Positions 1-8,565 are shown, numbered from the stretch's first letter. The stretch is 50,377 bases of DNA from Rhizobium sp. (GCA_028290545.1 JAQGJP010000098.1:1-50377); one strand, 5' to 3'. Notes: a model not told the origin generated them from the sequence alone. Numbers and translations are program-made.

Positions 1-10
1 CATTGTCTTG

Positions 11-226
11 CTATTGGACCTGCTGACCCAGCTTTTCCAGATATCCCAGCGCTTCGGCACGGTCCGGCTCCCAGAATTTCAGCGTGGCCGAACGATCGTC
101 GGATCTGGTGATGCAGAACGCTTCCCGCTCCATCCCGAGTTCGATGAGACGATGTTCCCATGAACGTTCATCTGGCAAGAAGCTGGTGAAGGGGAGCGTC
201 TGGATATATTGAGATGTCGCTGCCAT
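11..226 (-). CDS. Small conserved-looking hypothetical protein, 71 aa
   Basis: I do not recognise the family. The frame encodes 71 residues, mildly acidic, with no membrane segment and no signal peptide. It is soluble-looking, with tryptophans in the middle and near the C-terminus. The start is well supported: a purine-rich GGAGGA lies about six bases before the ATG. It reads leftward toward the window edge, and the following gene points away, so it may be monocistronic. The codon composition resembles its neighbours. The function is unknown; the good ribosome binding site is the main reason to believe it is real. Confidence 0.6.
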   Translation of the reverse strand: MAATSQYIQTLPFTSFLPDERSWEHRLIELGMEREAFCITRSDDRSATLKFWEPDRAEALGYLEKLGQQVQ

Positions 227-415
227 CGTGTTCCTCCATTAAGTGCTTGCTAAAATACTAATGTCGGCAGGCACTCGATTTCAAGCGAAACAAATTATTA
301 ACCTTACCCGAGATTCCGCGGGTAGACCGGCACGCAGGCTGAACCAGGCCCGCATTTGGACCCGCTCGTCTCGAATCATGCTATAGTGTGCATGCACGGT
401 GAGTGGGAGGAGACC

Positions 416-553
416 ATGACTCGTTTGCAAGCATTGTTGCTCGGACTGGAATTATCCGCCATGGTGTGGCTGGGAGCGCTGATCAGCGGCCAGTGGATTT
501 TCGACAAGGCCTACGCGCCATCCGACCCGCAAATCACCTCCAATTTAAAATAG
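416..553 (+). CDS. Small single-pass membrane protein, 45 aa
   Basis: A 45-residue protein starts at an ATG preceded by GGGAGGAG with ideal spacing. A longer start at 356 has no such site. Residues about 5-28 are hydrophobic (LLLGLELSAMVWLGALISG), giving one membrane segment, followed by a short hydrophilic tail. Small proteins of this kind are common in rhizobial genomes and mostly uncharacterised. It is divergent from the 71-aa gene at the window start. No function can be assigned. Confidence 0.55.
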   Translation: MTRLQALLLGLELSAMVWLGALISGQWIFDKAYAPSDPQITSNLK

Positions 554-622
554 AAAAGCGATGGGGCGTTGGGGCGCCTTCGTGATCAGACCGTTGAAGC
601 GTAAGACTCATGCTGCAACTCA

Positions 623-1291
623 TCATCGGATGCTGTAGCCGACGCCGCGATGGGTCTCGATGCGATCGTGGCCGATCCTTTTCCGCAACCGGCTGATATA
701 GACCTCGACAGTGTTGCTTTCGATTTCGGAACCGAATGCATAAAGCGTGTTATGCAGCTGGTCCTTGGAGACGATCGCACCCGGGCGTTCCACCAGCTTG
801 TCGAGCAGGGCCCATTCCCGCGCGCTCAAGCTCAGCGGCTCGCCGTCAACGGTGACTATTCTGCTTGTTTGATCGATCTCGATGCCCGGCAACCGAATGC
901 GTGAACTCGCCTTGCCATCATAGCGGCGCGAGACCGCAAGCATCCGCGCCGTCAACTCACCAAGGTCGAAGGGCTTGACCAGATAGTCGTCGGCACCGCT
1001 GTTGAGGGCCTCGATCCGGTCCGTAACCTGATCATGGGCGGTGAGGATGATCACCGGAACTGAATTCTCCTCATCGCGCAGGCGTCTGAGCAGCGACAAT
1101 CCCTGCCCATCGGGGAGCCTCAGATCGAGAAGAACGAGGCTGTATGGCACGGTCCGGGCAGCGGCCGTGGCATCGCCCAGTGTTGCGAACCAATCGACAG
1201 CATGGCCTGCCGCGGCCACGTGATCTCTCAAGGCCCCGCCCAACACCTGATCGTCTTCCACCAACAGAATGCGCAAGACTTCCCCGTCCAT
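623..1291 (-). CDS. OmpR/PhoB-family response regulator (QseB/PmrA-like)
   Basis: A two-component transcription factor of 222 residues. Residues 1-115 form a receiver domain with the acidic pair in LVEDD, the predicted phospho-acceptor Asp56 in LLDLRLPDG, the switch Thr in ILTAHD and Lys106 in LVKPFD. Residues about 128-222 form a winged helix (LSAREWALLDKL, then NTVEVYISRLRKRIG and the GVGYSIR wing). The spacing and sequence resemble the QseB/PmrA/TctD branch of OmpR proteins, which usually have a histidine kinase encoded immediately downstream. Here the gene downstream on the same strand is not a kinase, so the partner is either outside the window or encoded elsewhere. A perfect dyad lies just upstream at 1307-1340. 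The targets cannot be predicted. Confidence 0.93.
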   Translation of the reverse strand: MDGEVLRILLVEDDQVLGGALRDHVAAAGHAVDWFATLGDATAAARTVPYSLVLLDLRLPDGQGLSLLRRLRDEENSVPVIILTAHDQVTDRIEALNSGADDYLVKPFDLGELTARMLAVSRRYDGKASSRIRLPGIEIDQTSRIVTVDGEPLSLSAREWALLDKLVERPGAIVSKDQLHNTLYAFGSEIESNTVEVYISRLRKRIGHDRIETHRGVGYSIR

Positions 1292-1306
1292 GAACCGTGT
1301 ACTTGC

Positions 1307-1340
1307 TTAGAGCCTTTCATCTGACGATGAAAGGCTCTAA
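1307..1340. repeat. Perfect 14-bp inverted repeat between two response-regulator genes
   Basis: Arms TTAGAGCCTTTCAT and ATGAAAGGCTCTAA are exact reverse complements separated by six bases. It lies upstream of the OmpR-type regulator and downstream of the receiver-only regulator, both leftward. There is no T-run on either side, so it is not a standard intrinsic terminator. It could be a hairpin at the end of the upstream transcript, an operator, or a dispersed intergenic repeat. Confidence 0.6.
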
Positions 1341-1527
1341 GGCTCAAAGGATGGGGCCGTCAAGCACCACGAAGCGGTACAGGCTCGCCTGTCAGGGCGC
1401 GTGCGGCAAACCTGCTTCTTGTCGAACAAAACGCCGTGCGCTGTGTGGAGGGTAATCAGGTGCACTGCGGGCGATGAGCCCGGTTCGTCGCCCGAATCCA
1501 GCGGTTTCCCACGTTCGCGTGACCGGA

Positions 1528-1896
1528 CTATCGTTGCAGCGCGCGCTCCAGGCAAAGGAGCAGGTGATCGAATTCGACAGGCTTTCCGAGGAATGCAAAC
1601 GCTCCGCCATTCAGCGCTTCCGCTTTCGTTCGCTCGTCGCGGTAGGAGGTCATGAAGATCATCGGCGGCTTGTGACCCGCCTCGTTCAGGATGGCCTGCA
1701 GTTCCAGGCCGCTGACGCCTGACATCTTTACATCGACGAGCATGCAGTCGATTGCCTCGCGATCGGCTTCCCTCAGGAACTCCTCGGCAGAGGAATAGAG
1801 CCTGCTCTCGTAACCGCAAGACAGGACGAAATCGTCCAGTGCTTCGCGGATAGCCTCGTCGTCATCGACAATGGCAATTCTCGGAATTTTGGACAA
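1528..1896 (-). CDS. Single-domain response regulator (FixJ-type receiver, no output domain)
   Basis: This encodes a receiver domain and nothing else. The acidic cluster is in IAIVDDDE, the phospho-acceptor Asp is in CMLVDVKMSG (about residue 55), the Thr is in IFMTSY and the Lys in LGKPVEF. The FixJ/NtrC-type receiver resembles that of the next gene upstream, but the protein stops right after the receiver, with no LuxR helix-turn-helix. The TTG start at 1896 has an AAGG a few bases upstream. A longer TTG start at 1938 is possible but has no properly spaced site. Receiver-only proteins act as phosphate sinks, kinase modulators or protein-protein switches. The kinase at 2974-4554 is an obvious candidate partner, because that class commonly pairs with FixJ-type receivers. 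This may instead be a truncated FixJ paralogue. Confidence 0.8.
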   Translation of the reverse strand: MSKIPRIAIVDDDEAIREALDDFVLSCGYESRLYSSAEEFLREADREAIDCMLVDVKMSGVSGLELQAILNEAGHKPPMIFMTSYRDERTKAEALNGGAFAFLGKPVEFDHLLLCLERALQR

Positions 1897-1938
1897 CTGT
1901 TTCGGCCTTGCTGCAACGCCACATTGTTTCGCCTGCAA

Positions 1939-2336
1939 CCTTGAACCATCTCGGCATCGGGCGGTATCATACAGAGGTGTAGGTTTTCAAACTGGCGGTC
2001 GATCGTTCGGCCCGAACAGGTTTCAGGGCCGGACGCAGCGTCTCGAGCGCGCTCGACGCGGATTTCAGGGCTTCGGAGACCAGCATCGGGATCGACGGGA
2101 GCGAAGATAAGCCGCCGCGCCCGAAAGCCAAGGCGCGGCGACCGTTAACCTCATCCAGAGTGGATGTGGGAGACCCTCGGGCGGCGAAGGTCTCGCGGGT
2201 CGATCGGCTTTCCGAACCGCGCAGGAATCTGCCCGGACCGAACATTGCTAATTTACCTTGCGCGAAGTTGTTGCCGTAACGTGAGCCGGGCGATTGTTTT
2301 CACGGAGGCCTGCTCGCAGCTGCGGATCTGGTCTGG
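1939..2336. other. 398-bp intergenic stretch without a convincing gene
   Basis: It lies between the receiver-only regulator and the FixJ-like regulator, both leftward. A 92-codon open frame on the minus strand (1967-2245) has composition unlike a real protein and no recognisable domain. The stretch may hold the promoter and leader of the receiver-only gene or a decayed gene. No terminator with a T-run is seen. Confidence 0.4.
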
Positions 2337-2981
2337 CTACAGACCCAGCAGTTCCGCTTTGCGCACGAGTTCGGCAACGGAGCGCACGTGCATCTTGCGC
2401 ATGACGTTTCCCCGGTGAAGCTTGACAGTGATGTCGCTTATTCCAAGGTTGAAGGCGATCTGCTTGTTCATCAAACCCTTGACGACGGCCGCCATGACCT
2501 CCCGCTCTCTGGGGGTGAGGGTATTGGCGAGTTCCGTCACGGCGTTGCTCGCGTCGGTTTCCCGCCGGGCCGCCTTGTCCCTTTCGAACGCCGATGCAAC
2601 GGCATCCAGCAGGTCCTGGTCCCTGAACGGCTTGGTCAGGAAATCGACGGCACCCGCCTTCATGGCCCGAACGGTCATCGGTATGTCCCCGTGGCCGGTC
2701 ATGAAGATGATCGGCATCCTGTTGCCGATCCTTTCGAGGTGGCTCTGAAACTCGAGGCCGTTGAGGCCCGGCAGGCGCACGTCGAGAAGGACACAGCCCG
2801 GACGATGGAGATCGCCCCGATCGAGCAAATCCTGCGCGGTCTCGAACGTACTCGCCTCAATCTTCACAGACAGCAGCAGGTCGAGCAGAGCCTCCCGCAT
2901 GGATTGATCGTCATCGACTATATAGACGATGGGGGCTGTATCGAACTTGCCAGGCGTTTGCGGCCGGATCACGTCAGTCAT
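2337..2981 (-). CDS. FixJ/NarL-family response regulator
   Basis: A 214-residue two-component regulator. The receiver occupies residues about 17-130, with VDDD, the phospho-acceptor Asp67 (VLLDVRLPG), FMTGHGD and Lys117 (FLTKPF), the pattern typical of FixJ and TodT/StyR proteins. A LuxR/FixJ helix-turn-helix follows at about 148-214 (LTPREREVMAAVVKG, then NKQIAFNLGISDITVKLH). The start overlaps the end of the kinase gene by eight bases, so the two are translationally coupled and form a cognate pair. The kinase-first order is common for the FixL/FixJ-like class. No haem-binding PAS is evident in the kinase, so this is not a straightforward oxygen sensor. Confidence 0.93.
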   Translation of the reverse strand: MTDVIRPQTPGKFDTAPIVYIVDDDQSMREALLDLLLSVKIEASTFETAQDLLDRGDLHRPGCVLLDVRLPGLNGLEFQSHLERIGNRMPIIFMTGHGDIPMTVRAMKAGAVDFLTKPFRDQDLLDAVASAFERDKAARRETDASNAVTELANTLTPREREVMAAVVKGLMNKQIAFNLGISDITVKLHRGNVMRKMHVRSVAELVRKAELLGL

Positions 2982-4554
2982 TCACGGATCTCCTCGGCAC
3001 GGTGATCATAAAAATCGCGCCGCCTTGCGGATGGTTCGCTGCGGCAAGTTTTCCACCCATCGCTTCAATCGTGGAGCGGGAAATTGACAAGCCCATTCCG
3101 AGGCCGGTTGGCTTGGTGGAGTGAAAAGGCTGGAAGAGTTGCTCCATGCCCCCTTCCGCGATTCCGGGGCCACTGTCCCTGATCTGCAGGCTGATCATAT
3201 CGCCATCGTCGTTCTCGGCAATCGAAATGCCAATGCATCGCCGTCCCTGGGGGACACCTGCCATGGCCTGAATGGCGTTGCTGATCAGATTGATCAGGAC
3301 TTGCTGAAGCTCGATCCTGACGGCAATCACTGACCTGATGTCAGGTTTCGTCTCAATCTCGATGGAGATTCCGTTTCTCGTCAACTCGTGCTCCATCAGG
3401 GCACATGTCTCATGGACGAGTTCGATCAGCGAGATCTCTTCCGGCGTTCTGGCTTCCCGTGAAAGCATCGATCTTGTATTCTGGATAATGTCGCTCGCCC
3501 GCTGGCTGTCCCGGATGATGCGTTCAGCCGAGCGGCCGGCCGCCTGCAGATCGGGCGGGTCCCGCCGGAGCCAGCGAAGCAGCGTCTGGGCATTGACCAC
3601 CACCGCGCCGAGCGGCTGGTTAAGCTCGTGGGCAAGCGATGCCGACAGCGCGCCGACCGTCGCCGCGCGGGATGCAAGCGCAAGCGCAGACTGGGCCTCC
3701 AGCAGCGCTTTTTGTGTCATCTCGCGCTCGGTGATGTCGATCATCCCGACGATGACGCGATCGAACGTGGCGACATCGTCGGGGAAGCCAACAGTGATCA
3801 GGACGAGTTTGGTCTTTCCGTCCGCAGCGATAATCGTTCCCTCACCCTCGTAGTGGGTTTCGCCGTTGAAAATCGCGGTCAACAGGTCGAAGAACGCGGC
3901 ATCGTCGGGCGCGATGTCGCAACGCATCGAGCTCACGTCTTGCGGGCTCACATTGCCCAGCAATTCCAGCGCTGCCGCGTTTGCAGCGATCACCGGCACA
4001 AGCGCGATACAGCGGCCGGTAAATGCCCGATCCCGGCGGGCATATTCCCTGAGATCGGTGACTCCGTTTGCTTTGAGGGACATCAGGTGGTCGCGGACCG
4101 CCGAGTAGTCGCGCTCCCAGAGGGCGACCCTGCTCTGCTCGAATATCGTCCTGTATCGCGTCTCGCTACGTTGCAGGGCGGCGTTGAATTTGAGCAGTTC
4201 CGTCCGGGCACGCTGGTTCCTGATGATCAGGGCGCAGGTGATCAACAGCGCGGCAATCGACACGACCAATCGCAGCGCAGCCGCGAGGTCGGGATCGAGG
4301 CCGTGCGCAAAGCCGTAGGAAAATGTTGCGAGGGCGGTGCAGAAACCGCTGAGCAGCAGTATGCCACGTTCGGTCAGCGCGTCCCCTGCAAGCAGAAGGA
4401 CGATGACGTAGAAAACAGCAATTGCGCTGTGTATCTCCGTGAACGTATCGACATAGAATACGCAAGCCGCGAGTACGGGTGCTATCGCGATGCCGACCCT
4501 TCCATATCGCCGTGCGCGCCAACCGCCTGAATTTAATAATGCCAAGGGCTTCAC
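2974..4554 (-). CDS. Membrane-bound PAS sensor histidine kinase, HisKA/HATPase (FixL-like class)
   Basis: The N-terminal quarter has about four hydrophobic segments, then a PAS-like region (about 125-285). The dimerisation and phosphorylation box is SLAHELNQPLGAVV with His309. The HATPase N box is LINLISNAIQAM, followed by DSGPGIAEGG and the G2 box GLGMGLSISRSTIEAMGG. The HELNQPL motif and the downstream FixJ-like regulator place it in the FixL/DctB-like class. The first ATG-type start (4719) would put a perfect terminator hairpin inside the coding region and give an atypical leader. A GTG at 4552-4554 with AGGGA seven bases upstream is the better start, giving 526 residues. The signal is unknown; the membrane region could sense a small molecule or membrane state. 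Confidence 0.9.
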   Translation of the reverse strand: MKPLALLNSGGWRARRYGRVGIAIAPVLAACVFYVDTFTEIHSAIAVFYVIVLLLAGDALTERGILLLSGFCTALATFSYGFAHGLDPDLAAALRLVVSIAALLITCALIIRNQRARTELLKFNAALQRSETRYRTIFEQSRVALWERDYSAVRDHLMSLKANGVTDLREYARRDRAFTGRCIALVPVIAANAAALELLGNVSPQDVSSMRCDIAPDDAAFFDLLTAIFNGETHYEGEGTIIAADGKTKLVLITVGFPDDVATFDRVIVGMIDITEREMTQKALLEAQSALALASRAATVGALSASLAHELNQPLGAVVVNAQTLLRWLRRDPPDLQAAGRSAERIIRDSQRASDIIQNTRSMLSREARTPEEISLIELVHETCALMEHELTRNGISIEIETKPDIRSVIAVRIELQQVLINLISNAIQAMAGVPQGRRCIGISIAENDDGDMISLQIRDSGPGIAEGGMEQLFQPFHSTKPTGLGMGLSISRSTIEAMGGKLAAANHPQGGAIFMITVPRRSVND

Positions 4555-4662
4555 GCTCTTCCCTGCCAAACGAATTGCTAATGCATCAAGGCATCCTGCG
4601 TGCGAAAACGCAATTCGGCAGCGACAACAAAATTGTGGAGGCGGCGTTAAAGCTGCTCTTTC

Positions 4663-4698
4663 AAAAAGAAGCCATCCCAAGGCATTTGGGATGGCTTC
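4663..4698 (-). terminator. Rho-independent terminator, minus strand
   Basis: A 13-bp perfect hairpin (arms GAAGCCATCCCAA and TTGGGATGGCTTC, five-base loop) is followed on the minus strand by TTTTTG. It sits upstream of the kinase start and downstream of no annotated minus-strand gene, so it must end an unannotated transcript arriving from about 4700-4900. Confidence 0.8.
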
Positions 4699-4870
4699 CG
4701 TCGGATCGATGTCCGGCACGATGTCAGCATAGGGAATAGCTGAAACCGCAATGCAGCGCCTGGCTGCTGTCTTTCGTCAACGGGGTGATTGCTGAAGACA
4801 CCTGTCTTATAGGCCTCTTTGATTTCAGCCGAAACTATACTTAGGTGTTGGATGACCTGCACCAGCATTC
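4663..4870 (-). ncRNA. Candidate small RNA ending at the 4663-4698 terminator
   Basis: The terminator implies a leftward transcript. Between it and the divergent LuxR-type gene at 5015 there is no minus-strand coding frame that looks real; the 73-codon frame there runs into the hairpin itself. The 5' end is unknown and no convincing promoter was placed, so the right boundary is a guess. Alternatively this is the 3' end of a leader or an attenuator in front of the kinase. Confidence 0.35.
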
Positions 4871-5014
4871 GGTATAAATGCCGGGTGTCCGAGCCTATAC
4901 GTTCTGGGTCAACCTAGCAGAATTCACGCCCAGGCCCGCCGAACAAATGGGTGCGAGCGCCGCTAGCGCCCACTATACTATTGGGGCCAGCGGGCTCCAA
5001 ACGAGGACTTTCCC

Positions 5015-5749
5015 ATGGACAGCGACCCAAAAGCGGGCGTTGGCAACAGCATCGGCTCCAGAACAACCAGCGTCGAAACTCACGCCATTTCTCCCGAGGC
5101 CACGCTTGCGGCTTCGGTCGCAGCACTCGCACAGGCGCAAAGATTTGACTTCTACTGGGTGGGAAGCTTTCCATCCGTGGACAATCCCGGCCTGGCGATC
5201 AACCGCATTGCTGATAACTGGCCGGAAAGCCTTTCTCGGGCCTACGACGCATCGGGGGTATTCTATGCGAGCAGACTCGTTGAAGCTTTGAGCGAAACAA
5301 TTCTCCCGGTTTTTTCGGGTGCGGCGGCATTCGACATATATCGTGGCACGCTGAGAGTTCGGCTGTCTGCGGAATTCGAGCGCCATGGCTTCAGCCATAC
5401 GCTTGGCTTTTCCATCAATGATTGCCGACAGAAGCGGTTCCTTGTCCTGTTGTCAGGCAAGCACGAGGCAGCGGATAACCTCGCCTTGATATTCTTCTCT
5501 GTCGTCGGACATATCGACGCCTTCAGCCGGGAACTCGCGGGGGAAAGACTGTCTCGGCGCACTCTCGGCAACCGGGAAACCGAATGTCTGCGATGGGCGG
5601 CAGCGGGCAAGAGCAGTGAGGAGATTGCGCTGATCCTCGGAATCTCGCCGCACACCGTCAACTTCTATCTCAAGACGGCGGCTCAAAAGCTCGGCGGGGT
5701 CAACCGAATGCACACGGTCTCTCGGGCAATGCAGCTCAAAATCATATAG
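5015..5749 (+). CDS. LuxR-family transcriptional regulator (AHL-receptor-like, orphan)
   Basis: This has 244 residues in the layout of quorum-sensing LuxR proteins: a ligand-type domain (about 30-165) and a C-terminal helix-turn-helix (LGNRETECLRWAAAGKSSEE, then ALILGISPHTVNFYLK, about 182-240). GAGGA precedes the ATG with good spacing. No luxI-type synthase is near, so it would be an orphan. In the N-terminal domain, residues usually conserved for acyl-homoserine lactone binding look altered: where TraR-like proteins have a Trp after the Pro-Glu turn it reads PESLSRAY, and where they have Asp-Pro it reads YASRLVEAL. It may bind another ligand or none. It is divergent from the candidate small RNA region. 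Confidence 0.88.
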   Translation: MDSDPKAGVGNSIGSRTTSVETHAISPEATLAASVAALAQAQRFDFYWVGSFPSVDNPGLAINRIADNWPESLSRAYDASGVFYASRLVEALSETILPVFSGAAAFDIYRGTLRVRLSAEFERHGFSHTLGFSINDCRQKRFLVLLSGKHEAADNLALIFFSVVGHIDAFSRELAGERLSRRTLGNRETECLRWAAAGKSSEEIALILGISPHTVNFYLKTAAQKLGGVNRMHTVSRAMQLKII

Positions 5750-5858
5750 AACCGGCCGCCGACCGGACATCGCGCTCGGCGTCGTAAGGGCCGGCCCGCC
5801 GGCGCCGGCAGGCTGGGTGCCCGAGCCCTTGGCGTACATGCGGCGTTCGGGGATCGGT

Positions 5859-6500
5859 TCAGCCGCGCCAGGCGGAACCGCGGATCACGCTGCAGAAGTT
5901 GCCGCGGTGGAAGTGCGGCTGCTTGTCAGCGATCACGTCGGCTTTGACGTTGCCGAACGTTGTCTCGGCCTTGTGCTTGATGCCGTCGTAGAACGCCTGG
6001 ATGATGTCTTCCTTGAAGTGGTCGGTGCGCGGATGGGCATGCACCACGGCCTCGCGCTCCATGTCGCTGTATTCGGGATAGGTCAGTCCGAGCACGTCCA
6101 TCTCGACGCCGGCGGTGACGAGCGCCACGACCGGGTGCATGTGTTGCGGGATGCCTGGCGTGGTGTGGAGCGCGATGGCGGCCCATACCGTGTCGATGTC
6201 GATCTGCGAGATGCCATGGCTGCGCAGGAAGTCACGCGCGGCGTTGGCCCCGTCGACCTCGAACCGCTCATGGGCGCTGCTGTGCTGCCGGGTCAGGCCC
6301 ATGTCGTGGAACATCGCGCCGGCGTACAGAAGCTCGGGGTCGAACTTCAAACCACGGTGTTTTCCGGCCAATGCTCCGAAATAGAAGACCCGGCTGGAAT
6401 GATGGAAGAGCAGCGGGGAGGTCGTGTCTCGGACCAACTCGGTTATTTCCCTTGCCATTCTGCTGTCGGGTATCGCGACGCCTTCGATTGTCAGTGACAT
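5859..6500 (-). CDS. HD-domain hydrolase, cyanamide-hydratase-like
   Basis: A 213-residue metal-dependent hydrolase-type protein. The HD signature is clear: His in FHHSSRVFYFG (about 33-42), the HD pair in GAMFHDMGLT (about 61-70), and later conserved His in AIALHTTPG and AVVHAHPRTDHFKED. The order and the SRVFYFG segment resemble the HD-type cyanamide hydratase/Ddi2 group, which hydrates cyanamide to urea, but many bacterial members are uncharacterised. The start at 6500 follows AAGGAG; an upstream ATG at 6560 lacks a site. It is divergent from the GlxA-type regulator, which may control it. Confidence 0.85.
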   Translation of the reverse strand: MSLTIEGVAIPDSRMAREITELVRDTTSPLLFHHSSRVFYFGALAGKHRGLKFDPELLYAGAMFHDMGLTRQHSSAHERFEVDGANAARDFLRSHGISQIDIDTVWAAIALHTTPGIPQHMHPVVALVTAGVEMDVLGLTYPEYSDMEREAVVHAHPRTDHFKEDIIQAFYDGIKHKAETTFGNVKADVIADKQPHFHRGNFCSVIRGSAWRG

Positions 6501-6614
6501 TGCTTTCTCCTTGCGAAAACTGATTGCCAGGAGAGTAGACCTGTGCAAGATTGTCTGCAATCGACGTTATACGTCAATATAGGACAAAATCTGTTCTGAA
6601 CGGACACCGGCGGG

Positions 6615-7592
6615 ATGCAAACAATGGTTCGGACAATTGCGATCGTGGCCATGCCCGGCGTGCAGCTCCTGGACGTCTCGGGACCTCTGGACGTTTTCGC
6701 GGAGGCAAATGTGCAGGCGGGCATGGCCGCGTACCGGCTGCTCGTCGTGGCAAGCGAGCCGGGGAATATCGTCAGCTCGTCCGGCGTGCGTCTGGTGCCC
6801 GATCGTGTCATCGGACAGGACGCCGACGAGAGGATCGACACGCTGCTGGTTGCCGGATGTCCCAATGCGACGGAGATCGTTGTGGACCCGGCGCTCCTGG
6901 CGTGGGTGCGGAGATCGGCGCCGAAGGCCAAACGCTTCGGATCGGTCTGCAGCGGCGCTTTTGTGTTGGCTGCGGCGGGCCTCCTCGATGGCGCGCGAGT
7001 GACGACGCATTGGGCCGTCGCTCGTGCGCTCGCCGATCGTTATCCGCAGGTGGAGGTCGATGACGATGCGATCCATGTTCGGGATGGTCGCCTCCGCACT
7101 GCGGCAGGCGTCACGGCCGGGCTCGACCTTGCGCTGGCCTTGGTCGAGGAGGATCTGGGGCGTGCGATCGCCATGCAGGTGGCGAGCCAGCTCGTGATGT
7201 TCTTCAAGCGGCCCGGTGGGCAGTTGCAGTTCAGCCGGAAGGGTGAAGCGGCGCCCACGGGACGGTCCGCGCTTCAGGAAATCCAGCGCTGGGTGGCCGC
7301 CAATCCGGCGCTCGACCACAGCGTCGCCAGCCTGGCGAAGCGCATGGACCTCAGCCCGCGGCATTTCGCGCGGCTGTTCCGCAGCGAGGTCGGAATGACC
7401 CCTGCGGCCTGGGTGGAAGCGGCGCGCGTTGAAGCCGCGCGTCGACTGCTCGAGGACGGTCACGGCACGCCCAAGCAGGTCGCGGCGCGCTGCGGATTTG
7501 CCGATGCCGATGTTCTGCGCCGGGCCTTCGCAAGGCGTGTCGGCGTGACGCCGGCGGAGTACCGCCGACGCCATGGGGCCGTTGCCGCTTAG
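6615..7592 (+). CDS. GlxA-family transcriptional regulator (DJ-1/PfpI domain plus AraC HTH)
   Basis: A 325-residue protein in two parts. Residues about 5-195 are a class I glutamine amidotransferase-like DJ-1/PfpI fold, with a nucleophile-elbow Cys112 in SVCSGAFVLAAAG. Residues about 220-320 are a tandem AraC/XylS helix-turn-helix (LAKRMDLSPRHFARLFRSEV and QVAARCGFADADVLRRAFAR). Proteins of this layout (GlxA, CdhR, ArgR-type, FtrA) regulate catabolism of small nitrogen or amine compounds; the amidotransferase-like part is generally taken to be a ligand domain. It sits head-to-head with the HD hydrolase, 114 bp apart, which suggests control of that gene. Confidence 0.93.
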   Translation: MQTMVRTIAIVAMPGVQLLDVSGPLDVFAEANVQAGMAAYRLLVVASEPGNIVSSSGVRLVPDRVIGQDADERIDTLLVAGCPNATEIVVDPALLAWVRRSAPKAKRFGSVCSGAFVLAAAGLLDGARVTTHWAVARALADRYPQVEVDDDAIHVRDGRLRTAAGVTAGLDLALALVEEDLGRAIAMQVASQLVMFFKRPGGQLQFSRKGEAAPTGRSALQEIQRWVAANPALDHSVASLAKRMDLSPRHFARLFRSEVGMTPAAWVEAARVEAARRLLEDGHGTPKQVAARCGFADADVLRRAFARRVGVTPAEYRRRHGAVAA

Positions 7593-7623
7593 CGATTCAA
7601 TTCTTTCACCGCCAGGGACCGGC

Positions 7624-8565
7624 TCACGACGCGCGCCGTGCCGGATCGAGACGGCCCAGCTCATCCCTGATCATCGCCTTGAACAACGCCGCCGGCGGAT
7701 TGGAGGGCAGGTCGCCGACCGCCTTGGCCTCGAACATGCCCAGCTCCCATTCCGGCAGCCGGTGCGCGGTTCGCGATGGCGTGATTTGCAGATGTGGCAA
7801 ATGCCGCCCGGCCAGCGTTGCGGCAGGCACAACCGCAAGACCGAAGCCGCGCGCGACGAACTGGAACAGCAGTTCGAAATTTTCCAGTTCGAAGGCCGTT
7901 GAGCGGAGCACGCCTTCGATGGCGAACACCTGGTCCACGAGCACGCGCGTTCCCCAGCGCGGCGAAAAATCGACGAACGCCTCATGCGCAATGCTCCCGA
8001 GCGTAACGGTGCGATCTCCGGCCAGTTCATGCTCTGGGGGCAGGGCGACCACCAGGGGTGACGAGAACAGCAGTTCCACCGAAAGTCCGATGCGGCTGAC
8101 GCCGGCGATCGGCATGAAGGCGAGGTCGAGTTCACCTTGCCGCAACGCCTGACCTAGCCCTTCAAGATGGCCCTCCCGCACGACGATTTCGACATCGGGA
8201 TAGCGGGTGCGGAAGCCCTGCAACAGCATCGGCAGATCGAGAAAGGGACCAAGGCTCTGGATGGTGCCGATGGCCAGCCGGCCACGCAGGCCACCCTGGA
8301 TTTCGGCGATTGCCTGTCGGGCATTGGCCACCGATGCGAGGATCTGCCGCGCCTCGGGCAGAAAGGCGCGGCCGGCTTCGCTCAGGTCGACCCGCCGCGT
8401 GCTGCGGACGAACAGCGCAGCCCCAAGTTCGTCCTCGAGGTTCCGTATCGCCGTGGACAGGCCGGATTGCACGATATTGGCCCGCTGCGCGGCGCGGGTG
8501 AAATGCCGCTCCTCGGCCGCGACGACGAACAGTTCGACCTGACGGATTTCCACGGCCACCTCCAT
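7624..8565 (-). CDS. LysR-family transcriptional regulator
   Basis: A typical LysR regulator of 313 residues. The N-terminal winged helix (about 4-63) reads IRQVELFVVAAEERHFTRAA, then ANIVQSGLSTAIRNLEDELG, followed by a periplasmic-binding-like effector domain (about 90-295). I take the ATG at 8565, whose product starts right before the helix-turn-helix; longer starts at 8643 and in between add unstructured sequence. It is divergently transcribed from the MFS transporter, the classical LysR arrangement, and a dyad lies between them. The effector is unknown. Confidence 0.93.
   Translation of the reverse strand: MEVAVEIRQVELFVVAAEERHFTRAAQRANIVQSGLSTAIRNLEDELGAALFVRSTRRVDLSEAGRAFLPEARQILASVANARQAIAEIQGGLRGRLAIGTIQSLGPFLDLPMLLQGFRTRYPDVEIVVREGHLEGLGQALRQGELDLAFMPIAGVSRIGLSVELLFSSPLVVALPPEHELAGDRTVTLGSIAHEAFVDFSPRWGTRVLVDQVFAIEGVLRSTAFELENFELLFQFVARGFGLAVVPAATLAGRHLPHLQITPSRTAHRLPEWELGMFEAKAVGDLPSNPPAALFKAMIRDELGRLDPARRAS

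Noticed and set aside
1967..2245. 92-codon minus-strand frame in the gap between two response regulators
   Set aside because: It has no ribosome binding site of quality and a low-complexity Ser/Arg composition.
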